Positions 23,907 through 33,475 of a DNA stretch of 63,505 nucleotides are shown piece after piece (position 1 is the first letter of the stretch; each line of letters opens with the position of its first letter). The position numbers and the translations under genes were made by a program. Below the pieces are notes generated by a model. The model was given only the letters and a program-made list of their open reading frames with translations, was not told the origin of the DNA and did not search any database. The stretch comes from Pseudomonadota bacterium (lineage in GTDB: Bacteria; Pseudomonadota; Gammaproteobacteria; Steroidobacterales; Steroidobacteraceae), in NCBI GenBank assembly GCA_963204835.1, contig CAUJHJ010000042.1:1-63505 (forward strand). Direction: 5' to 3'.

Positions 23907-25121
23907 ATGGGCGCCTACGAGTACACCGCGCTCGATGCGGCGGGACGAGAAAAAAAGGGCGTCCTCGAGGGCGACACCGCGAAGCACGTCCGCCAGCTGC
24001 TGCGCGAGCGAGAGCTGCTGCCAGTCACGGTCACCGAAGCCGCGCGCGAGGAAGCGCGCCGGCAGCGCAAGTTCGGCATCGCCCGCGGCGCCTCCGCCAC
24101 CGACCTCGCCCTGCTCACCCGCCAGCTTGCGACCCTGACCAAGGCGGGCCTGCCGCTCGAGGAAGCCCTGCTCGCCGTCTCGCAGCAAACCGAGAAGCCG
24201 CGCGTGCAGAGCATCCTGCTCGGCGTGCGCTCCCGCGTCATGGAAGGCCACACGCTCGCCAACGGCTTCGCCGAGTTCCCGCGGGTCTTCCCGGAAATCT
24301 ACCGCGCCACCGTGTCGGCGGGCGAACAGTCGGGCCACCTCGACGAGGTGCTCGAGCGGCTCGCCGACTACACCGAGGGCCGCGAGCTCACGCGGCAAAA
24401 GGTGCTCGGCGCGATGCTCTACCCGATCGTGCTGACCGTGATGTGCTTCGGCATCGTGACGGGCCTGCTCGTCTACGTGGTGCCGAAAGTGATCGAGGTC
24501 TTCGATACCGGCAAGGCCCAACTGCCGCTGATGACGCGCATGCTGATCGCGGTGAGCGACTTCCTGCAGCAATGGGGCCTGTGGCTGCTCGCCGGCCTCG
24601 TCGTCGCGATCGTCGCCCTCACCCGCTGGCTGCGCAATCCCGCGGCACGCCGCCGCTTCCATGAGTTCCAGCTGCGCTTGCCGCTGATCGGACGCCTCGT
24701 GCGGGGATTCAACACGGCCCGCTTCACCCGCACGCTCAGCATCCTGACCGCCGCCTCGGTGCCCGTGCTCGAGGCGCTGCGCATCGCGGGCGAGGTCGTG
24801 ACCTGCATCCCGATGAAGAACGCCGTCAATGACGCCGGGCAGCGGGTGCGCGAGGGCGCCCCGATCGGGCGCTCGCTTGCCCAGAGCAAGCTCTTCCCGC
24901 CGATGACCATCCACCTGATCTCGAGCGGCGAGTCGAGCGGTGAACTCGAATCCATGCTGGAGCGGGCCGCAATCAGCCAGGAGCGCGAGCTCGACGGCAT
25001 CCTCGGGGCCCTCGTCGGCCTCCTCGGCCCACTGCTGATCATCGTGATGGGCCTCTTCGTGATGGGCATCGTTTTTGCAATGCTCCTTCCCATCTTCGAG
25101 ATGAACCAGCTCATCCGCTGA
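23907..25121 (+). CDS. gspF: Type II secretion system inner-membrane platform protein GspF
   Basis: At 404 aa it has the usual length. The start MGAYEYTALDAAGREKKGVL is diagnostic. Two T2SSF domains follow, the first with LLTRQLATLTKAGLPLEEAL and VSAGEQSGHLDEVLERLADY, the second with FNTARFTRTLSILTAASVPV and LISSGESSGELESMLERAA. Three membrane segments lie near 165-190, 215-240 and 370-395. It forms the core of the assembly platform with GspC, L and M. No gspG or other pseudopilin gene follows; the run ends here. Confidence 0.96.
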   Translation: MGAYEYTALDAAGREKKGVLEGDTAKHVRQLLRERELLPVTVTEAAREEARRQRKFGIARGASATDLALLTRQLATLTKAGLPLEEALLAVSQQTEKPRVQSILLGVRSRVMEGHTLANGFAEFPRVFPEIYRATVSAGEQSGHLDEVLERLADYTEGRELTRQKVLGAMLYPIVLTVMCFGIVTGLLVYVVPKVIEVFDTGKAQLPLMTRMLIAVSDFLQQWGLWLLAGLVVAIVALTRWLRNPAARRRFHEFQLRLPLIGRLVRGFNTARFTRTLSILTAASVPVLEALRIAGEVVTCIPMKNAVNDAGQRVREGAPIGRSLAQSKLFPPMTIHLISSGESSGELESMLERAAISQERELDGILGALVGLLGPLLIIVMGLFVMGIVFAMLLPIFEMNQLIR

Positions 25122-25185
25122 TGCCGTGCAGGCCGTGAAGCGGGCCGTTGCACCGGGCCGCGATTCGCGCTACACCTTCGCCGCC

Positions 25186-25446
25186 ATGAGCGAGAAGCCC
25201 GAGTCGGAAGAGTTCGACGACGAGGAAGAGGAAGCGGACAGCGGCCCCGCCGAGGACCTCGACCTCGACCGGGTCATCAAGGACCTCGACCTCGCCAAGC
25301 GCCGCGGCCAGAAGCTCGGCGATCCCGCGTGGCGCCGCCTCGAGCGCCTGCTCGAGGATAAGCGCACCGCGGAACTCGTGAGCGACTTCGAGGATTACGA
25401 CGTCGGCGACGGCAGCGGCCCCGGGGAGAAGAAGAAGCGCCGCTAG
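25186..25446 (+). CDS. Small acidic/basic-tailed conserved hypothetical protein
   Basis: The protein is 86 aa from the start at 25186. It opens with a strongly acidic stretch (SEEFDDEEEEADSGPAEDL), has a helical centre (VIKDLDLAKRRGQKLGDPAW, then RRLERLLEDKRTAELVSDFE), and ends with the basic GEKKKRR. I recognise no named family. TTGCAC and TACACC with 17-base spacing lie upstream and end nine bases before the ATG, so it may have its own, nearly leaderless, promoter. A longer start at 25126 exists but adds an uncharacteristic basic stretch. It is convergent with paaZ. Confidence 0.65.
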   Translation: MSEKPESEEFDDEEEEADSGPAEDLDLDRVIKDLDLAKRRGQKLGDPAWRRLERLLEDKRTAELVSDFEDYDVGDGSGPGEKKKRR

Positions 25447-25473
25447 CGCGCAGGGGCACTCCAGGCCGCCCGG

Positions 25474-27510
25474 TCAGGCGCCACCGACCGGCGCCTCGCT
25501 CACCATCGTGAGTACGTCGTAGCTTGCCACCACCTCGCCGTCCTGGTTCGTGATCTCAGTGTCCCAGGTGACCTCGCCGTAGCCCTTGCCGGCCCGCAGC
25601 GTCTTCGATTTGCAGGTCAGGCGCACCTTGATGCGGTCGCCCGGCCGCACGGGCTTGGCAAACCGCAGGCGATCGAGGCCGTAGTTCGCGAGCACCGGGC
25701 CGTAGGGCGGGTCGACGAACAGTCCAGCGGCCGCCGCGACCAGGAAGTAGCCGTGCGCGACGCGCCCGCCGAAGAGCGGATTGCGCCGGGCGGCCTCCTC
25801 GTCCATGTGGGCATAAAAAGTATCACCGCTCAGGTGCGCGAAGCGCTCGATGTCCTCGAGCGTGACCTCGCGTTCCGCCGAATACAGCGTCTCGCCGATC
25901 GTGAGCTCGGGCAGCGCGCGGCGGAACGGATGCGTGCCTGTCGTGACTTCGCGCGCGCCGCGCACCCAGCGGCCGGTGATGGCCGCGAGTGTCGTCGGGC
26001 TACCCTGCACGGCGGTGCGCTGCAGGTAATGCATGACACCGCGCAGGCCGCCCATTTCCTCGCCGCCGCCCGCACGCCCCGGACCGCCGTGCACGAGGCC
26101 CGGCAGCGGCGAACCGTGCCCGGTGGAATCGCGCGCGCAGTCGCCGTTCACGAAGAGCAGGCGTCCGTGGTAAGGCGCGAGGCCGAGCGCGAGTTCGCGT
26201 GCAATCCCGTCGTCGGCCGTGAACACCGAAGCCACGAGGCTGCCTTCGCCGCGGCGGGCGAAGTCCATCGCCTCCCCGGTCGACTCATAGGGCAGCAGCG
26301 TGCAGACAGGCCCGAAGGCCTCGACGGTATGCACCCGCTGTGCCGACACCGGCTCGCGGGCAACGAGCAGGGTCGGCGCGACGAAGGCGCCGCGTTCCGC
26401 CTCGGCGCCTGCCAGTTCGACGGTCATGCCAGCCACGAGTTGTGCCTCGCGACGCAATTCGGCGATGCGGGCGAGCACTTCAGCGCGCTGGCCGGACGAC
26501 GCGAGCGGTCCCATGCGCACGTCTTCGCGCCGCGGATCGCCGACCACGACCTTCGCGAGCGCCGCGCGCATCGCGTCGGTGACGGCCTCGAGCCATGCCG
26601 CCGGGACCAGCGCCTTGCGGATGGCCGTGCACTTCTGCCCCGCCTTGGCCGTCATCTCGCGCACGACCTCGCGCACGAAGGCCTCGAATTCCGGCGTACC
26701 CGGGGCGGCGTCTGCGCCGAGGACGCAACTGTTGATCGAATCGGTCTCGGCGATGAAGCGCACCGCCTGACCGATCACCGCGGGATGGCTGCGCAAGCGA
26801 CCGGCGGTTTGCGCCGAGCCCGTGAACGACACCACGTCCTGGCCGGACAGGTTCGCGAACAGATTGCCGACACTGCCGCAGATGAGCTGCACCGCGCCCT
26901 CCGGCAGCAGGCCCGACTCGACGATGCGCCGGAACACGAGTTCAGTGAGGTAGGCCGTGGCGGTCGCGGGCTTGACGATGGCCGGCATGCCGGCGAGCAG
27001 CGTGGGCGCGAGCTTCTCGAGCATGCCCCAGACCGGGAAATTGAAGGCGTTGATGTGCAGCGCCGCGCCCTCGCGCGGCACGCAGACGTGCTGGCCGACG
27101 AAGCGGCCCGACTTCGACAGTGCCTCGACCTCGCCGTCCACGTACACGCGCGCGTCCGGCAGCTCCCGTACGCCGCGGCTCGCGTAGGCGAACAGCGTGC
27201 CGATGCCGCCGTCGATGTCGACCCAGGAATCCGCGCGCGTCGCGCCGGTCGCGAACGACAACGTGTAGAACTCCTCCTTCAGCTCCGTCAGGTGCTTCGC
27301 AAGCGCCTTCAGCTGCGCGGCGCGCTCATGGAACGTGAGGCGGCGCAGCGCCGGGCCGCCAACGGTCCGCGCGTGCGCAAGCACCCCCTCGAAGTCGATG
27401 CCGGCCGAAGACGCCTCGGCGATCACCTGTCCCGTCGTCGCATCGCGCAGCGGTTGCAGTTCGCGATCACCCCGGTGCCAGCCGCCGGCCACGTAACTCC
27501 CGAGCCTCAT
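25474..27510 (-). CDS. paaZ: Bifunctional oxepin-CoA hydrolase / 3-oxo-5,6-dehydrosuberyl-CoA semialdehyde dehydrogenase PaaZ
   Basis: The 678-aa protein is a fusion. The N-terminal aldehyde dehydrogenase (about 1-520) has the glutamate in FIAETDSINSCVLG and the catalytic cysteine in TAKAGQKCTAIRKALVP. The C-terminal MaoC-like hydratase (about 540-678) has the Asp/His pair in HLSGDTFYAHMDEEAARR. It opens the oxepin-CoA ring and oxidises the resulting aldehyde in phenylacetate degradation. Length and both active sites match full PaaZ. Its start overlaps the paaI stop (ATGA). It is the last gene of the operon. Confidence 0.95.
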   Translation of the reverse strand: MRLGSYVAGGWHRGDRELQPLRDATTGQVIAEASSAGIDFEGVLAHARTVGGPALRRLTFHERAAQLKALAKHLTELKEEFYTLSFATGATRADSWVDIDGGIGTLFAYASRGVRELPDARVYVDGEVEALSKSGRFVGQHVCVPREGAALHINAFNFPVWGMLEKLAPTLLAGMPAIVKPATATAYLTELVFRRIVESGLLPEGAVQLICGSVGNLFANLSGQDVVSFTGSAQTAGRLRSHPAVIGQAVRFIAETDSINSCVLGADAAPGTPEFEAFVREVVREMTAKAGQKCTAIRKALVPAAWLEAVTDAMRAALAKVVVGDPRREDVRMGPLASSGQRAEVLARIAELRREAQLVAGMTVELAGAEAERGAFVAPTLLVAREPVSAQRVHTVEAFGPVCTLLPYESTGEAMDFARRGEGSLVASVFTADDGIARELALGLAPYHGRLLFVNGDCARDSTGHGSPLPGLVHGGPGRAGGGEEMGGLRGVMHYLQRTAVQGSPTTLAAITGRWVRGAREVTTGTHPFRRALPELTIGETLYSAEREVTLEDIERFAHLSGDTFYAHMDEEAARRNPLFGGRVAHGYFLVAAAAGLFVDPPYGPVLANYGLDRLRFAKPVRPGDRIKVRLTCKSKTLRAGKGYGEVTWDTEITNQDGEVVASYDVLTMVSEAPVGGA

Positions 27511-27923
27511 GCGTCCCTCCGGTGCGAACGGCCGCGAAAGATCGCCACGACCTGCCCCAGCGGATCCTGCACCGTCACGTCGTAGACCCCGGTGCGCCGC
27601 CCGCGCGAGCGCTCGACGGCGAGAGCGACGAGTCGATCGCCCACCCGCGCCGGCCGCAGGAAGTCGATCGTGGCGCCCGCCGCCACGACCACGCCGCCAT
27701 GCGAGTTGCAGGCGAATGCGAATGCGCTGTCCGCCAGCGCAAAGATCAGGCCCCCGTGGCAAATGCCGTGGCCGTTCGCCATGTCAGGGCGCACGATCAT
27801 CGCGACCTGCGCATGGCCGGGCGTCACTTCGCCGACCTGCATGCCGAGGGCCTGCGAGGCACGATCCCCGGCGTACATTCCGCGAACGCTCGCCTCGGCG
27901 AGCTGCTGGGCCGCATCGCTCAT
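27507..27923 (-). CDS. paaI: Hydroxyphenylacetyl-CoA thioesterase PaaI
   Basis: This 138-aa hotdog-fold thioesterase carries the signature MANGHGICHGGLIFALADSA, with the HGG turn and catalytic Asp, and VVAAGATIDFLRPARVGDRL. In the Paa pathway it removes CoA from dead-end intermediates and recycles the CoA pool. The ATG at 27921-27923 was chosen because the protein then begins at the usual SDAAQQLAEASVRGMYAGDR; a longer frame is not supported. It lies seven bases after paaG and overlaps paaZ. Confidence 0.94.
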   Translation of the reverse strand: MSDAAQQLAEASVRGMYAGDRASQALGMQVGEVTPGHAQVAMIVRPDMANGHGICHGGLIFALADSAFAFACNSHGGVVVAAGATIDFLRPARVGDRLVALAVERSRGRRTGVYDVTVQDPLGQVVAIFRGRSHRRDA

Positions 27924-27930
27924 GCGAACC

Positions 27931-28719
27931 TCACTTGCCCGCGAAGAGGGGCGGACGCTTGCCAACGAACGCCGCAACGCCTTCCGCGTAGTCCGCGCTG
28001 CGCCCGAGCTCGGCCTGCAGGTCGCGCTCGACATCGAGCTGCGCCGCGAGCGGGCGTTCCCAGGACTCGTGCAGGGCCTGCTTCGTACGCGCGAGCCCCC
28101 GGGTGGGCGCCACGGCCAGTTGCGCGGCCAGCGCCTCGATGGTCGCGGGGAATGCGGAGTCATCGACACAGCGCCAGATCAGCCCCCATTGCTCAGCCGT
28201 CTCGGCTGCGAGCTTCTCGCCGAGCAGCGCCAGGCCCGACGCACGCGCCGGACCGACGAGGCGGGGCAGGATCCAGGTCCCGCCGGAGTCCGGCACGAGC
28301 CCGAGCTTGCAGAATGACTGGATGAAACTCGCGGAACGCGCCGCCACCACGAGATCACAGGCGAGCGCGATGTTGGCGCCCGCCCCGGCCGCGACGCCGT
28401 TGACCGCCGCGATCACCGGGACCGGCAGGCCGCGCAGCGCGAGCACCAGCGGCTTGTAGTTGCGCTCGATCGATTCGCCGAGGTCGACCGCCGTGCCACC
28501 CGGGGCGACGGCGCGATCGGCGAGGTCCTGGCCGGCGCAGAATGCGCGACCGGCCCCCGTGATCACGAGGACCCGGCCGCCCCCGGGTACGACGCGGGCG
28601 AGCGCCGCGCGCACTTCGCCGTGCATCGTCGCATTGAAGCTGTTGAGCTTTTCCGGCCGGTTGAGCGTGAGGCGGGCGATGCCGCGCGCGATGTCGAAGG
28701 CGATGGTCTCGTACGGCAT
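27931..28719 (-). CDS. paaG: 2-(1,2-epoxy-1,2-dihydrophenyl)acetyl-CoA isomerase PaaG
   Basis: The protein is 262 aa, the usual PaaG length. It is a crotonase-fold enzyme with GAGRAFCAGQDLADRAV, PVIAAVNGVAAGAGANIALA (oxyanion-hole region) and FCKLGLVPDSGGTWILPRLV, where the acidic residue is the general acid/base. It converts ring-1,2-epoxyphenylacetyl-CoA to oxepin-CoA. The start MPYETIAFDIARGIARLTLN is the standard one. It lies eight bases after paaE. Only one crotonase gene is present; paaF, paaH and paaJ are not in this operon. Confidence 0.93.
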   Translation of the reverse strand: MPYETIAFDIARGIARLTLNRPEKLNSFNATMHGEVRAALARVVPGGGRVLVITGAGRAFCAGQDLADRAVAPGGTAVDLGESIERNYKPLVLALRGLPVPVIAAVNGVAAGAGANIALACDLVVAARSASFIQSFCKLGLVPDSGGTWILPRLVGPARASGLALLGEKLAAETAEQWGLIWRCVDDSAFPATIEALAAQLAVAPTRGLARTKQALHESWERPLAAQLDVERDLQAELGRSADYAEGVAAFVGKRPPLFAGK

Positions 28720-28727
28720 GTCCCGGC

Positions 28728-29792
28728 CTATTCGTCGTAGGTAATCTCGAGCTCGGAGCCCATGGGCCGCGCCTGGCAGCACAGCACGAAGCCCGCAGCG
28801 ACTTCCCAGTCTTCGAGCGCGTGGTTCTGCTCCATCGCAACCTCGCCCCTGAGCACCTTCGCGCGGCAGGTCGAGCACACGCCCGCGCGGCACGAGTACG
28901 GCAGCTCGATGCCTGCGTCTTCGGCGGCGTCGAGCACTGCGGCACCGCCGCGCGCCATGGTGAAGGTCCGGCGCCGGCCATCCATCACGACGGTGACCTG
29001 CGTGTCCCGCGAGGCGGCCCGCGGCGCCACCGCCGGCGAGGTGGCCACCGGCGCGGCCGGCGCACCGAAGTGCTCGCTGTGGATGCGGCCCGCGGCACCG
29101 AGTTCGCGCAGGGTGGCCGCGACGTCGTCGTTCATCGAGCCTGGACCGCAGAGGAAGAACTCGTCGACTGCCTGCGGGTTGAACAGGACGCGCGCGAACT
29201 CGCGCACGTGCGCCGCGTCGACGCGGCCATTCAGCAGTTCGATTTCCTGCGGCTCCCGGCTCATCAGGAAATGCACGGCGAAGCGCGCCGGATGGCGGTT
29301 CTTGAGCGCCATCAGGTCCTCGAGGAACATCGTGCTCGCGGTGCTGCGGTTGCCGAAGAACAGCGTGAAGCGGCTGTGCGGCTCGCGCGCGAGCACGGTG
29401 GCCGCGATCGACAGCACCGGCGTGATGCCGCTGCCGGCCGCAAATGCCACGAAGCGCCCGGCGCGCGCCGGATCGATCTGCGTGTGGAAGCTGCCGTTCG
29501 GCGTGAGGACGTCGACGGTCTCGCCAACCGCGAGCCGACGTGCGAGGAAAGGCGAGACGCGACCCTGCGCCCGCACCCGCACGCCGATGCGCAATTCGGC
29601 GCTGCCCTCGGCGCTCACGATGGAGTAGGTGCGCCGCTCCTCGCCTCCCGCATCGATGCGCAGGGCGAGGTGCTGGCCCGCGGCGAAGCGATACTCGTCA
29701 CGTAGTGTGTCCGGCACCTCGAACGCGAGGCATACCGCGTCCTCGGCAATGTCCGTCCTCGATCGGAGCCTGAGTGGATGGAACCTCAGCAT
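28728..29792 (-). CDS. paaE: Phenylacetyl-CoA 1,2-epoxidase reductase subunit PaaE
   Basis: This 354-aa protein has a ferredoxin-NADP reductase module (about 1-235, with RRTYSIVSAE for FAD and FVAFAAGSGITPVLSIAATV for NADPH) and a C-terminal plant-type [2Fe-2S] domain with SCRAGVCSTCRAKVLRG and a fourth cysteine in FVLCCQARP. It passes electrons from NADPH to the di-iron oxygenase PaaABC. Four bases separate it from paaD. Confidence 0.95.
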   Translation of the reverse strand: MLRFHPLRLRSRTDIAEDAVCLAFEVPDTLRDEYRFAAGQHLALRIDAGGEERRTYSIVSAEGSAELRIGVRVRAQGRVSPFLARRLAVGETVDVLTPNGSFHTQIDPARAGRFVAFAAGSGITPVLSIAATVLAREPHSRFTLFFGNRSTASTMFLEDLMALKNRHPARFAVHFLMSREPQEIELLNGRVDAAHVREFARVLFNPQAVDEFFLCGPGSMNDDVAATLRELGAAGRIHSEHFGAPAAPVATSPAVAPRAASRDTQVTVVMDGRRRTFTMARGGAAVLDAAEDAGIELPYSCRAGVCSTCRAKVLRGEVAMEQNHALEDWEVAAGFVLCCQARPMGSELEITYDE

Positions 29793-29796
29793 CGCG

Positions 29797-30255
29797 TCAG
29801 AGGCACTTGAAGCGATCGAAGGGCTCGAGGCAGCGCGTGCAACGATGGAGCGCCTTGCACGGCGTCGAGCCGAATTCGCTCAGCAGGACGGTGTCCGGAG
29901 AGCCGCAGCGGGGACAGGACACCGGCCCGGCCAGGGGTGGTGCAATCCCGAACTCGCGCAGCTTGCGACGACCCTCGGGGGTGATCCAGTCGGTGGTCCA
30001 CGGCGGCGCCAGCACATCGACGACCCGGATCGCCGGGTAGCCGCCCCGCCGCAGGGCCGCTTCGACGCTCGACTTGATGAAGCTGGTCGCGGGACAACCC
30101 GAGTAGGTCGGCGAAATCCCGACTTCGACGGTGCCACCCTCGGTGATGCGTACATGCCGCACCAGGCCGAGGTCGACCAAGGACAGCACCGGGATCTCCG
30201 GATCCGGCACGTCCGCGAGCCGCAGCCGTACGTCGGACTCGACCAGCGCGTTCAC
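29797..30255 (-). CDS. paaD: Phenylacetyl-CoA epoxidase assembly protein PaaD
   Basis: The protein is 152 aa. A DUF59/MIP18 domain (about 5-90) shows VPDPEIPVLSLVDLGLVRHV and ISPTYSGCPATSFIKSSVEA, and the C-terminus has cysteine pairs in CPRCGSPDTVLLSEFGSTPC and CTRC. PaaD is thought to mature the iron centres of the epoxidase. The start is taken as the GTG at 30253-30255, which overlaps the paaC stop (GTGA); the longer open frame upstream runs inside paaC and is not coding. Confidence 0.92.
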   Translation of the reverse strand: MNALVESDVRLRLADVPDPEIPVLSLVDLGLVRHVRITEGGTVEVGISPTYSGCPATSFIKSSVEAALRRGGYPAIRVVDVLAPPWTTDWITPEGRRKLREFGIAPPLAGPVSCPRCGSPDTVLLSEFGSTPCKALHRCTRCLEPFDRFKCL

Positions 30256-31019
30256 CAGCGTGCCCCGGGGTGCGCGCGCTGCAAGGCCTGCATCTGCGCC
30301 AGCATGTGCCCGAGGTGCTCGCCGTGTTCGCCCCGCTTGCCGTACCAGTGCCACGGCCGATCCCCGGGCCGGGCCAGGGTGGCCTCGGCCAGCACGGCCG
30401 CGACCGTCTGCTCCCAGTCCACCCGCACCGCACCGAGGTCCACGCCGATGCCGGCCACCTGCATCGCGCGGTCGATGTCGTCGGCATCGAACAGCTCGGC
30501 CGTGTACGGCCACAGCCGCTCGAGCGAACCCTGCACCCGCCCATGGCTCTCCGCGGTGCCGTCCCCCAGCCGCACGACCCAGCCCGAACTGTATCGCAGG
30601 TGGTAACGCGCCTCCTTGACACCCCGCGCCGCGATGGCCGCAAGCTGTGGGTCCCTTGATGACGCGAGACGCTCGTACAGCGGCAGCTGCCAGGCATCGA
30701 ACAGGAACTGCCGCGCGAGCGTGTCGCCGAAGTCCCCGTTCGGCTGCTCGGCGAGCGCGCAGTTAAGGTACTCGCCTTCCTCCCGCAGGTAGGCGAGCGC
30801 ATCTTCGTCGCGCCCACGGCCCTCGAGGGCGCCGGCGTAGGTCAGGAGGAGCCGCGCCTGGCCGAGGAGATCGAGCGCGGTGTTGGCAAGGCCGAGATCC
30901 TCCTCGAGCGCAGGTGCGTGGCCGATCCATTCGCCGAGGCGCTGCGCCAGCACGAGGTTCGAGTCCGCGAGCCGCAGCACGAATGCGCCATGGTTGCCGC
31001 TGTCGCCACGCGTGCTCAC
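30252..31019 (-). CDS. paaC: Phenylacetyl-CoA epoxidase structural subunit PaaC
   Basis: The 255-aa protein is a ferritin-like helical subunit: LRLADSNLVLAQRLGEWIGH, then LALDLLGQARLLLTYAG in the same region, KEARYHLRYSSGWVVRLGDG and RPWHWYGKRGEHGEHLGHML. PaaC has lost the di-iron site and pairs with PaaA in the oxygenase. The GTG start at 31017-31019 overlaps the paaB stop (GTGA). The run A-B-C-D-E is complete and in standard order. Confidence 0.94.
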   Translation of the reverse strand: MSTRGDSGNHGAFVLRLADSNLVLAQRLGEWIGHAPALEEDLGLANTALDLLGQARLLLTYAGALEGRGRDEDALAYLREEGEYLNCALAEQPNGDFGDTLARQFLFDAWQLPLYERLASSRDPQLAAIAARGVKEARYHLRYSSGWVVRLGDGTAESHGRVQGSLERLWPYTAELFDADDIDRAMQVAGIGVDLGAVRVDWEQTVAAVLAEATLARPGDRPWHWYGKRGEHGEHLGHMLAQMQALQRAHPGARW

Positions 31020-31306
31020 AGTGTCTTCACCTCGTCCGGGATGTCGTAGAAGGTCGGATGGCGGTACACCTTGTCGCGCGCCGGCTCGAAGAAGGCGTCC
31101 GCGTCCGCGGGGTCCGAGGCGACGATCTCCTCCGATCTCACCACCCAGATGCTGATGCCCTCCTGGCGGCGCGTGTAGAGGTCGCGCGCGTGTTCGATCG
31201 CCATGCGCGCATCGACCGCGTGCAGGCTGCCCACGTGCTTGTGGTCGAGGCCACCGCGCGCGCGGATGAATACTTCGTAGAGCGGCCAGTCGCGGCTTTC
31301 GGTCAT
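31016..31306 (-). CDS. paaB: Phenylacetyl-CoA epoxidase subunit PaaB
   Basis: This 96-aa protein is a full Paa[21 protein letters not shown], then [20 protein letters not shown] and [16 protein letters not shown]. PaaB bridges PaaAC dimers in the epoxidase. Start and stop overlap paaA and paaC by four bases each. Confidence 0.95.
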   Translation of the reverse strand: MTESRDWPLYEVFIRARGGLDHKHVGSLHAVDARMAIEHARDLYTRRQEGISIWVVRSEEIVASDPADADAFFEPARDKVYRHPTFYDIPDEVKTL

Positions 31307-32208
31307 TGCACGGCCTCGCGGTATCCCGAACGGTGCTTTTCGGCATAGGCCAGCGCGGCTTCCCGCACCCAGCCGCCATTCTGGTGCGCGCGGCGCCGCG
31401 CCTCGAGCCGCTCACGGTTGCAAGGCCCGTTGCCGCGCAGGACCTCGTGGAACTCGTTCCAGTCGATCGTCCCTTGCGGAATCGACAGCCCGAGGTACTC
31501 GGCCTGCGGCACGGTGAACTCGATGAAGCGCTCGCGCAGCTCGTCGTTGGTGAAGCGCTTGACCTTCCAGCGCATCGATTGCGCGGAGTGCTTCGACTCG
31601 GCGTCGGGCGGCCCGAACATCATCAGCGCCGGCCACCACCAGCGATCGAGCGCACCCTGCGCCATGCGTCGCTGCGCTTCGGTGCCGCGCGCGAGGGCGA
31701 GCATGATGTCGTAGCCCTGGCGCTGGTGGAAACTCTCTTCCTTGCAGATGCGCACCATCGCGCGCGCATAGGGCCCGTAGGAGCAGCGGCACAGCGGGAT
31801 CTGGTTCATGATCGCCGCGCCGTCGACCAGCCAGCCGATCGCGCCGATGTCGGCCCAGGTGGGCGTCGGGTAGTTGAAGATGCTCGAGTACTTGGCGCTG
31901 CCGGCGAGCAGCTCCTCGATCAAGGCCGCGCGGGTGACGCCGAGCGTTTCCGTCGCGCCGTACAGGTAGGCGCCGTGGCCGCCCTCATCCTGCACTTTCG
32001 CCATCAGGATCGCCTTGCGCTTGAGCGTGGGCGCGCGCGTGATCCAGTTGCCCTCGGGCAGCATGCCGACGATCTCGGAATGGGCGTGCTGCGCCATCTG
32101 CCGGATCAGCGCGCGACGGTAGCCGTCCGGCATCCAGTCCTTGGGCTCGATGCGTTCATCCGCGTCGATGCGGGCCTGGAATCGCTCTTCGAGTGCGGCC
32201 GTATCCAT
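31303..32208 (-). CDS. paaA: Phenylacetyl-CoA epoxidase catalytic subunit PaaA
   Basis: The protein is 301 aa. Di-iron ligands are visible in [20 protein letters not shown] and [20 protein letters not shown], each with the Glu-x-x-His pattern. It adds one oxygen atom to the ring of phenylacetyl-CoA, giving the 1,2-epoxide. The ATG at 32206-32208 with GAGG five bases upstream is preferred over the GTG one codon earlier. It lies seven bases after the E2 gene of a 2-oxoacid dehydrogenase, an unusual neighbour for paaA. Confidence 0.95.
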   Translation of the reverse strand: MDTAALEERFQARIDADERIEPKDWMPDGYRRALIRQMAQHAHSEIVGMLPEGNWITRAPTLKRKAILMAKVQDEGGHGAYLYGATETLGVTRAALIEELLAGSAKYSSIFNYPTPTWADIGAIGWLVDGAAIMNQIPLCRCSYGPYARAMVRICKEESFHQRQGYDIMLALARGTEAQRRMAQGALDRWWWPALMMFGPPDAESKHSAQSMRWKVKRFTNDELRERFIEFTVPQAEYLGLSIPQGTIDWNEFHEVLRGNGPCNRERLEARRRAHQNGGWVREAALAYAEKHRSGYREAVQ

Positions 32209-32215
32209 CACACCC

Positions 32216-33475
32216 TCAATTTGATACCTGTTCGAGCCCGCGCACCAGCACCTCGAGGAAGCGGTTCGCGCGTTCGCCGTCCATCACCCGGTGGTCGATG
32301 GTGAGTGTCACGTAGCAACGGGGCCGCGCGACGATGCGGTCCTCGCCCGCCTCCGTCACCACCACCGCGCGCTTCTCGAGCTTGCCCACGCCGAGGATCG
32401 CCGACTGCGGCTGCGGGATCACGATCGGGCTCGCGAGCAGGCTGCCGCCGACGCCGTGGTTCGAGACCGAGAACGTGCCGCCACGGACATCCGCCGGCGT
32501 GAGTGCATCGGCACGCGCGCGCGCGACCAAGTCGCCGAGCGAGCGCGCGATGCCAAAGAGATCGAGCGCCTGCACGTCACGCACCACCGGCACCACGAGG
32601 CCGCGTTCGCCGAGTGCGGTGGCGACGCCGATGTGCATGGCATCGAACAGCTCGAGCGCGCTGTCCGTCCAGCGGCTGTTGGCCTCGGGCACGGCGCGCA
32701 GGGCGGCGACGCAGGCTTGCAGCACGTAGGCCGTGAGCGTCGGCGACGCCCCCCGGCGCTCGAAGTCGGCGCGGTGGCGTGCGCGATGCGCAAGTACGGC
32801 TGTCATGTCCGCCTCGAATACCGCGGTCACGTGCGGCGCCACGCGCAGGCTCTCCACCATGCGCTCCGCGATGCGCCGGCGCATCGCGCTGTGCGGTCGC
32901 AACCGCCCCCCACCCATCGATGCCTCCGCGGCAGGCGCAGCCGCCGCTGCGCGCGGGGCCGGCGGCTGCCTCCCCATCGCGAGGACATCCTCGACCGTGA
33001 TCTGACCGCCGCTGCCCGTGCCGCGGACGTCGCCGGCCCCGAGGCCACGCTCCGCCAGCAGCCGCTGCACGGCGGGGCTCGGCGATCCGCCCGCGCCTCG
33101 GCTGGGCAGCGGTCCATGGCCGAGCGCACGGCCCGGGGTCGACGCGACCGCTGCAGTCAGGGCAGGCGGTGCGCCGTGGGCGGGCCCGGCCTGCGCAGCG
33201 ACCGGCGCGGGACTCTCCATCGCGGCCTCACCCGCCACCGCAATCGTCGCCAGCAGTTCGCCCGGCGCCACGTCCGCCTGCTCGGGCTTCACGATGGAGA
33301 GCAGCCTGCCGCTTGCCGGCGCGGCGATCTCGACCGTGACCTTGTCGGTTTCGAGTTCGAGCAGGGGTTCGTCGACCCGCACGACGTCGCCCACTCCCTT
33401 GAGCCAGTGCTGTACCAGCGAGCGGGTGCCCTCGGACTGCTCGGCCGGAGCGCGCACTTCAATCGTGCTGCCCAT
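32216..33475 (-). CDS. Dihydrolipoamide acyltransferase (E2) of a 2-oxoacid dehydrogenase
   Basis: The 419-aa protein has one lipoyl domain (about 1-80, with the lipoylated lysine in [20 protein letters not shown]), an Ala/Pro-rich linker, an E1/E3-binding domain (about 128-165, [20 protein letters not shown]) and a catalytic domain ending with the active site [20 protein letters not shown]. The pattern is closest to branched-chain-type E2 enzymes. It shares one base with the E1 stop (TGATG) and precedes paaA by a few bases. No E3 gene is present, so the general lipoamide dehydrogenase would be needed. Acyl specificity is unknown; an arylacetyl group is suggested by context. Confidence 0.9.
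   Translation of the reverse strand: MGSTIEVRAPAEQSEGTRSLVQHWLKGVGDVVRVDEPLLELETDKVTVEIAAPASGRLLSIVKPEQADVAPGELLATIAVAGEAAMESPAPVAAQAGPAHGAPPALTAAVASTPGRALGHGPLPSRGAGGSPSPAVQRLLAERGLGAGDVRGTGSGGQITVEDVLAMGRQPPAPRAAAAAPAAEASMGGGRLRPHSAMRRRIAERMVESLRVAPHVTAVFEADMTAVLAHRARHRADFERRGASPTLTAYVLQACVAALRAVPEANSRWTDSALELFDAMHIGVATALGERGLVVPVVRDVQALDLFGIARSLGDLVARARADALTPADVRGGTFSVSNHGVGGSLLASPIVIPQPQSAILGVGKLEKRAVVVTEAGEDRIVARPRCYVTLTIDHRVMDGERANRFLEVLVRGLEQVSN

Noticed and set aside
25126-25185. Extended start for the small acidic protein
   Set aside because: Adds a basic stretch with no support; the ATG at 25186 is followed by the acidic N-terminus and preceded by a -10-like element.
30256-30513. 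Longer paaD frame inside paaC
   Set aside because: Arg/Gly-rich out-of-frame reading of paaC; the GTG at 30255 gives the normal PaaD length.
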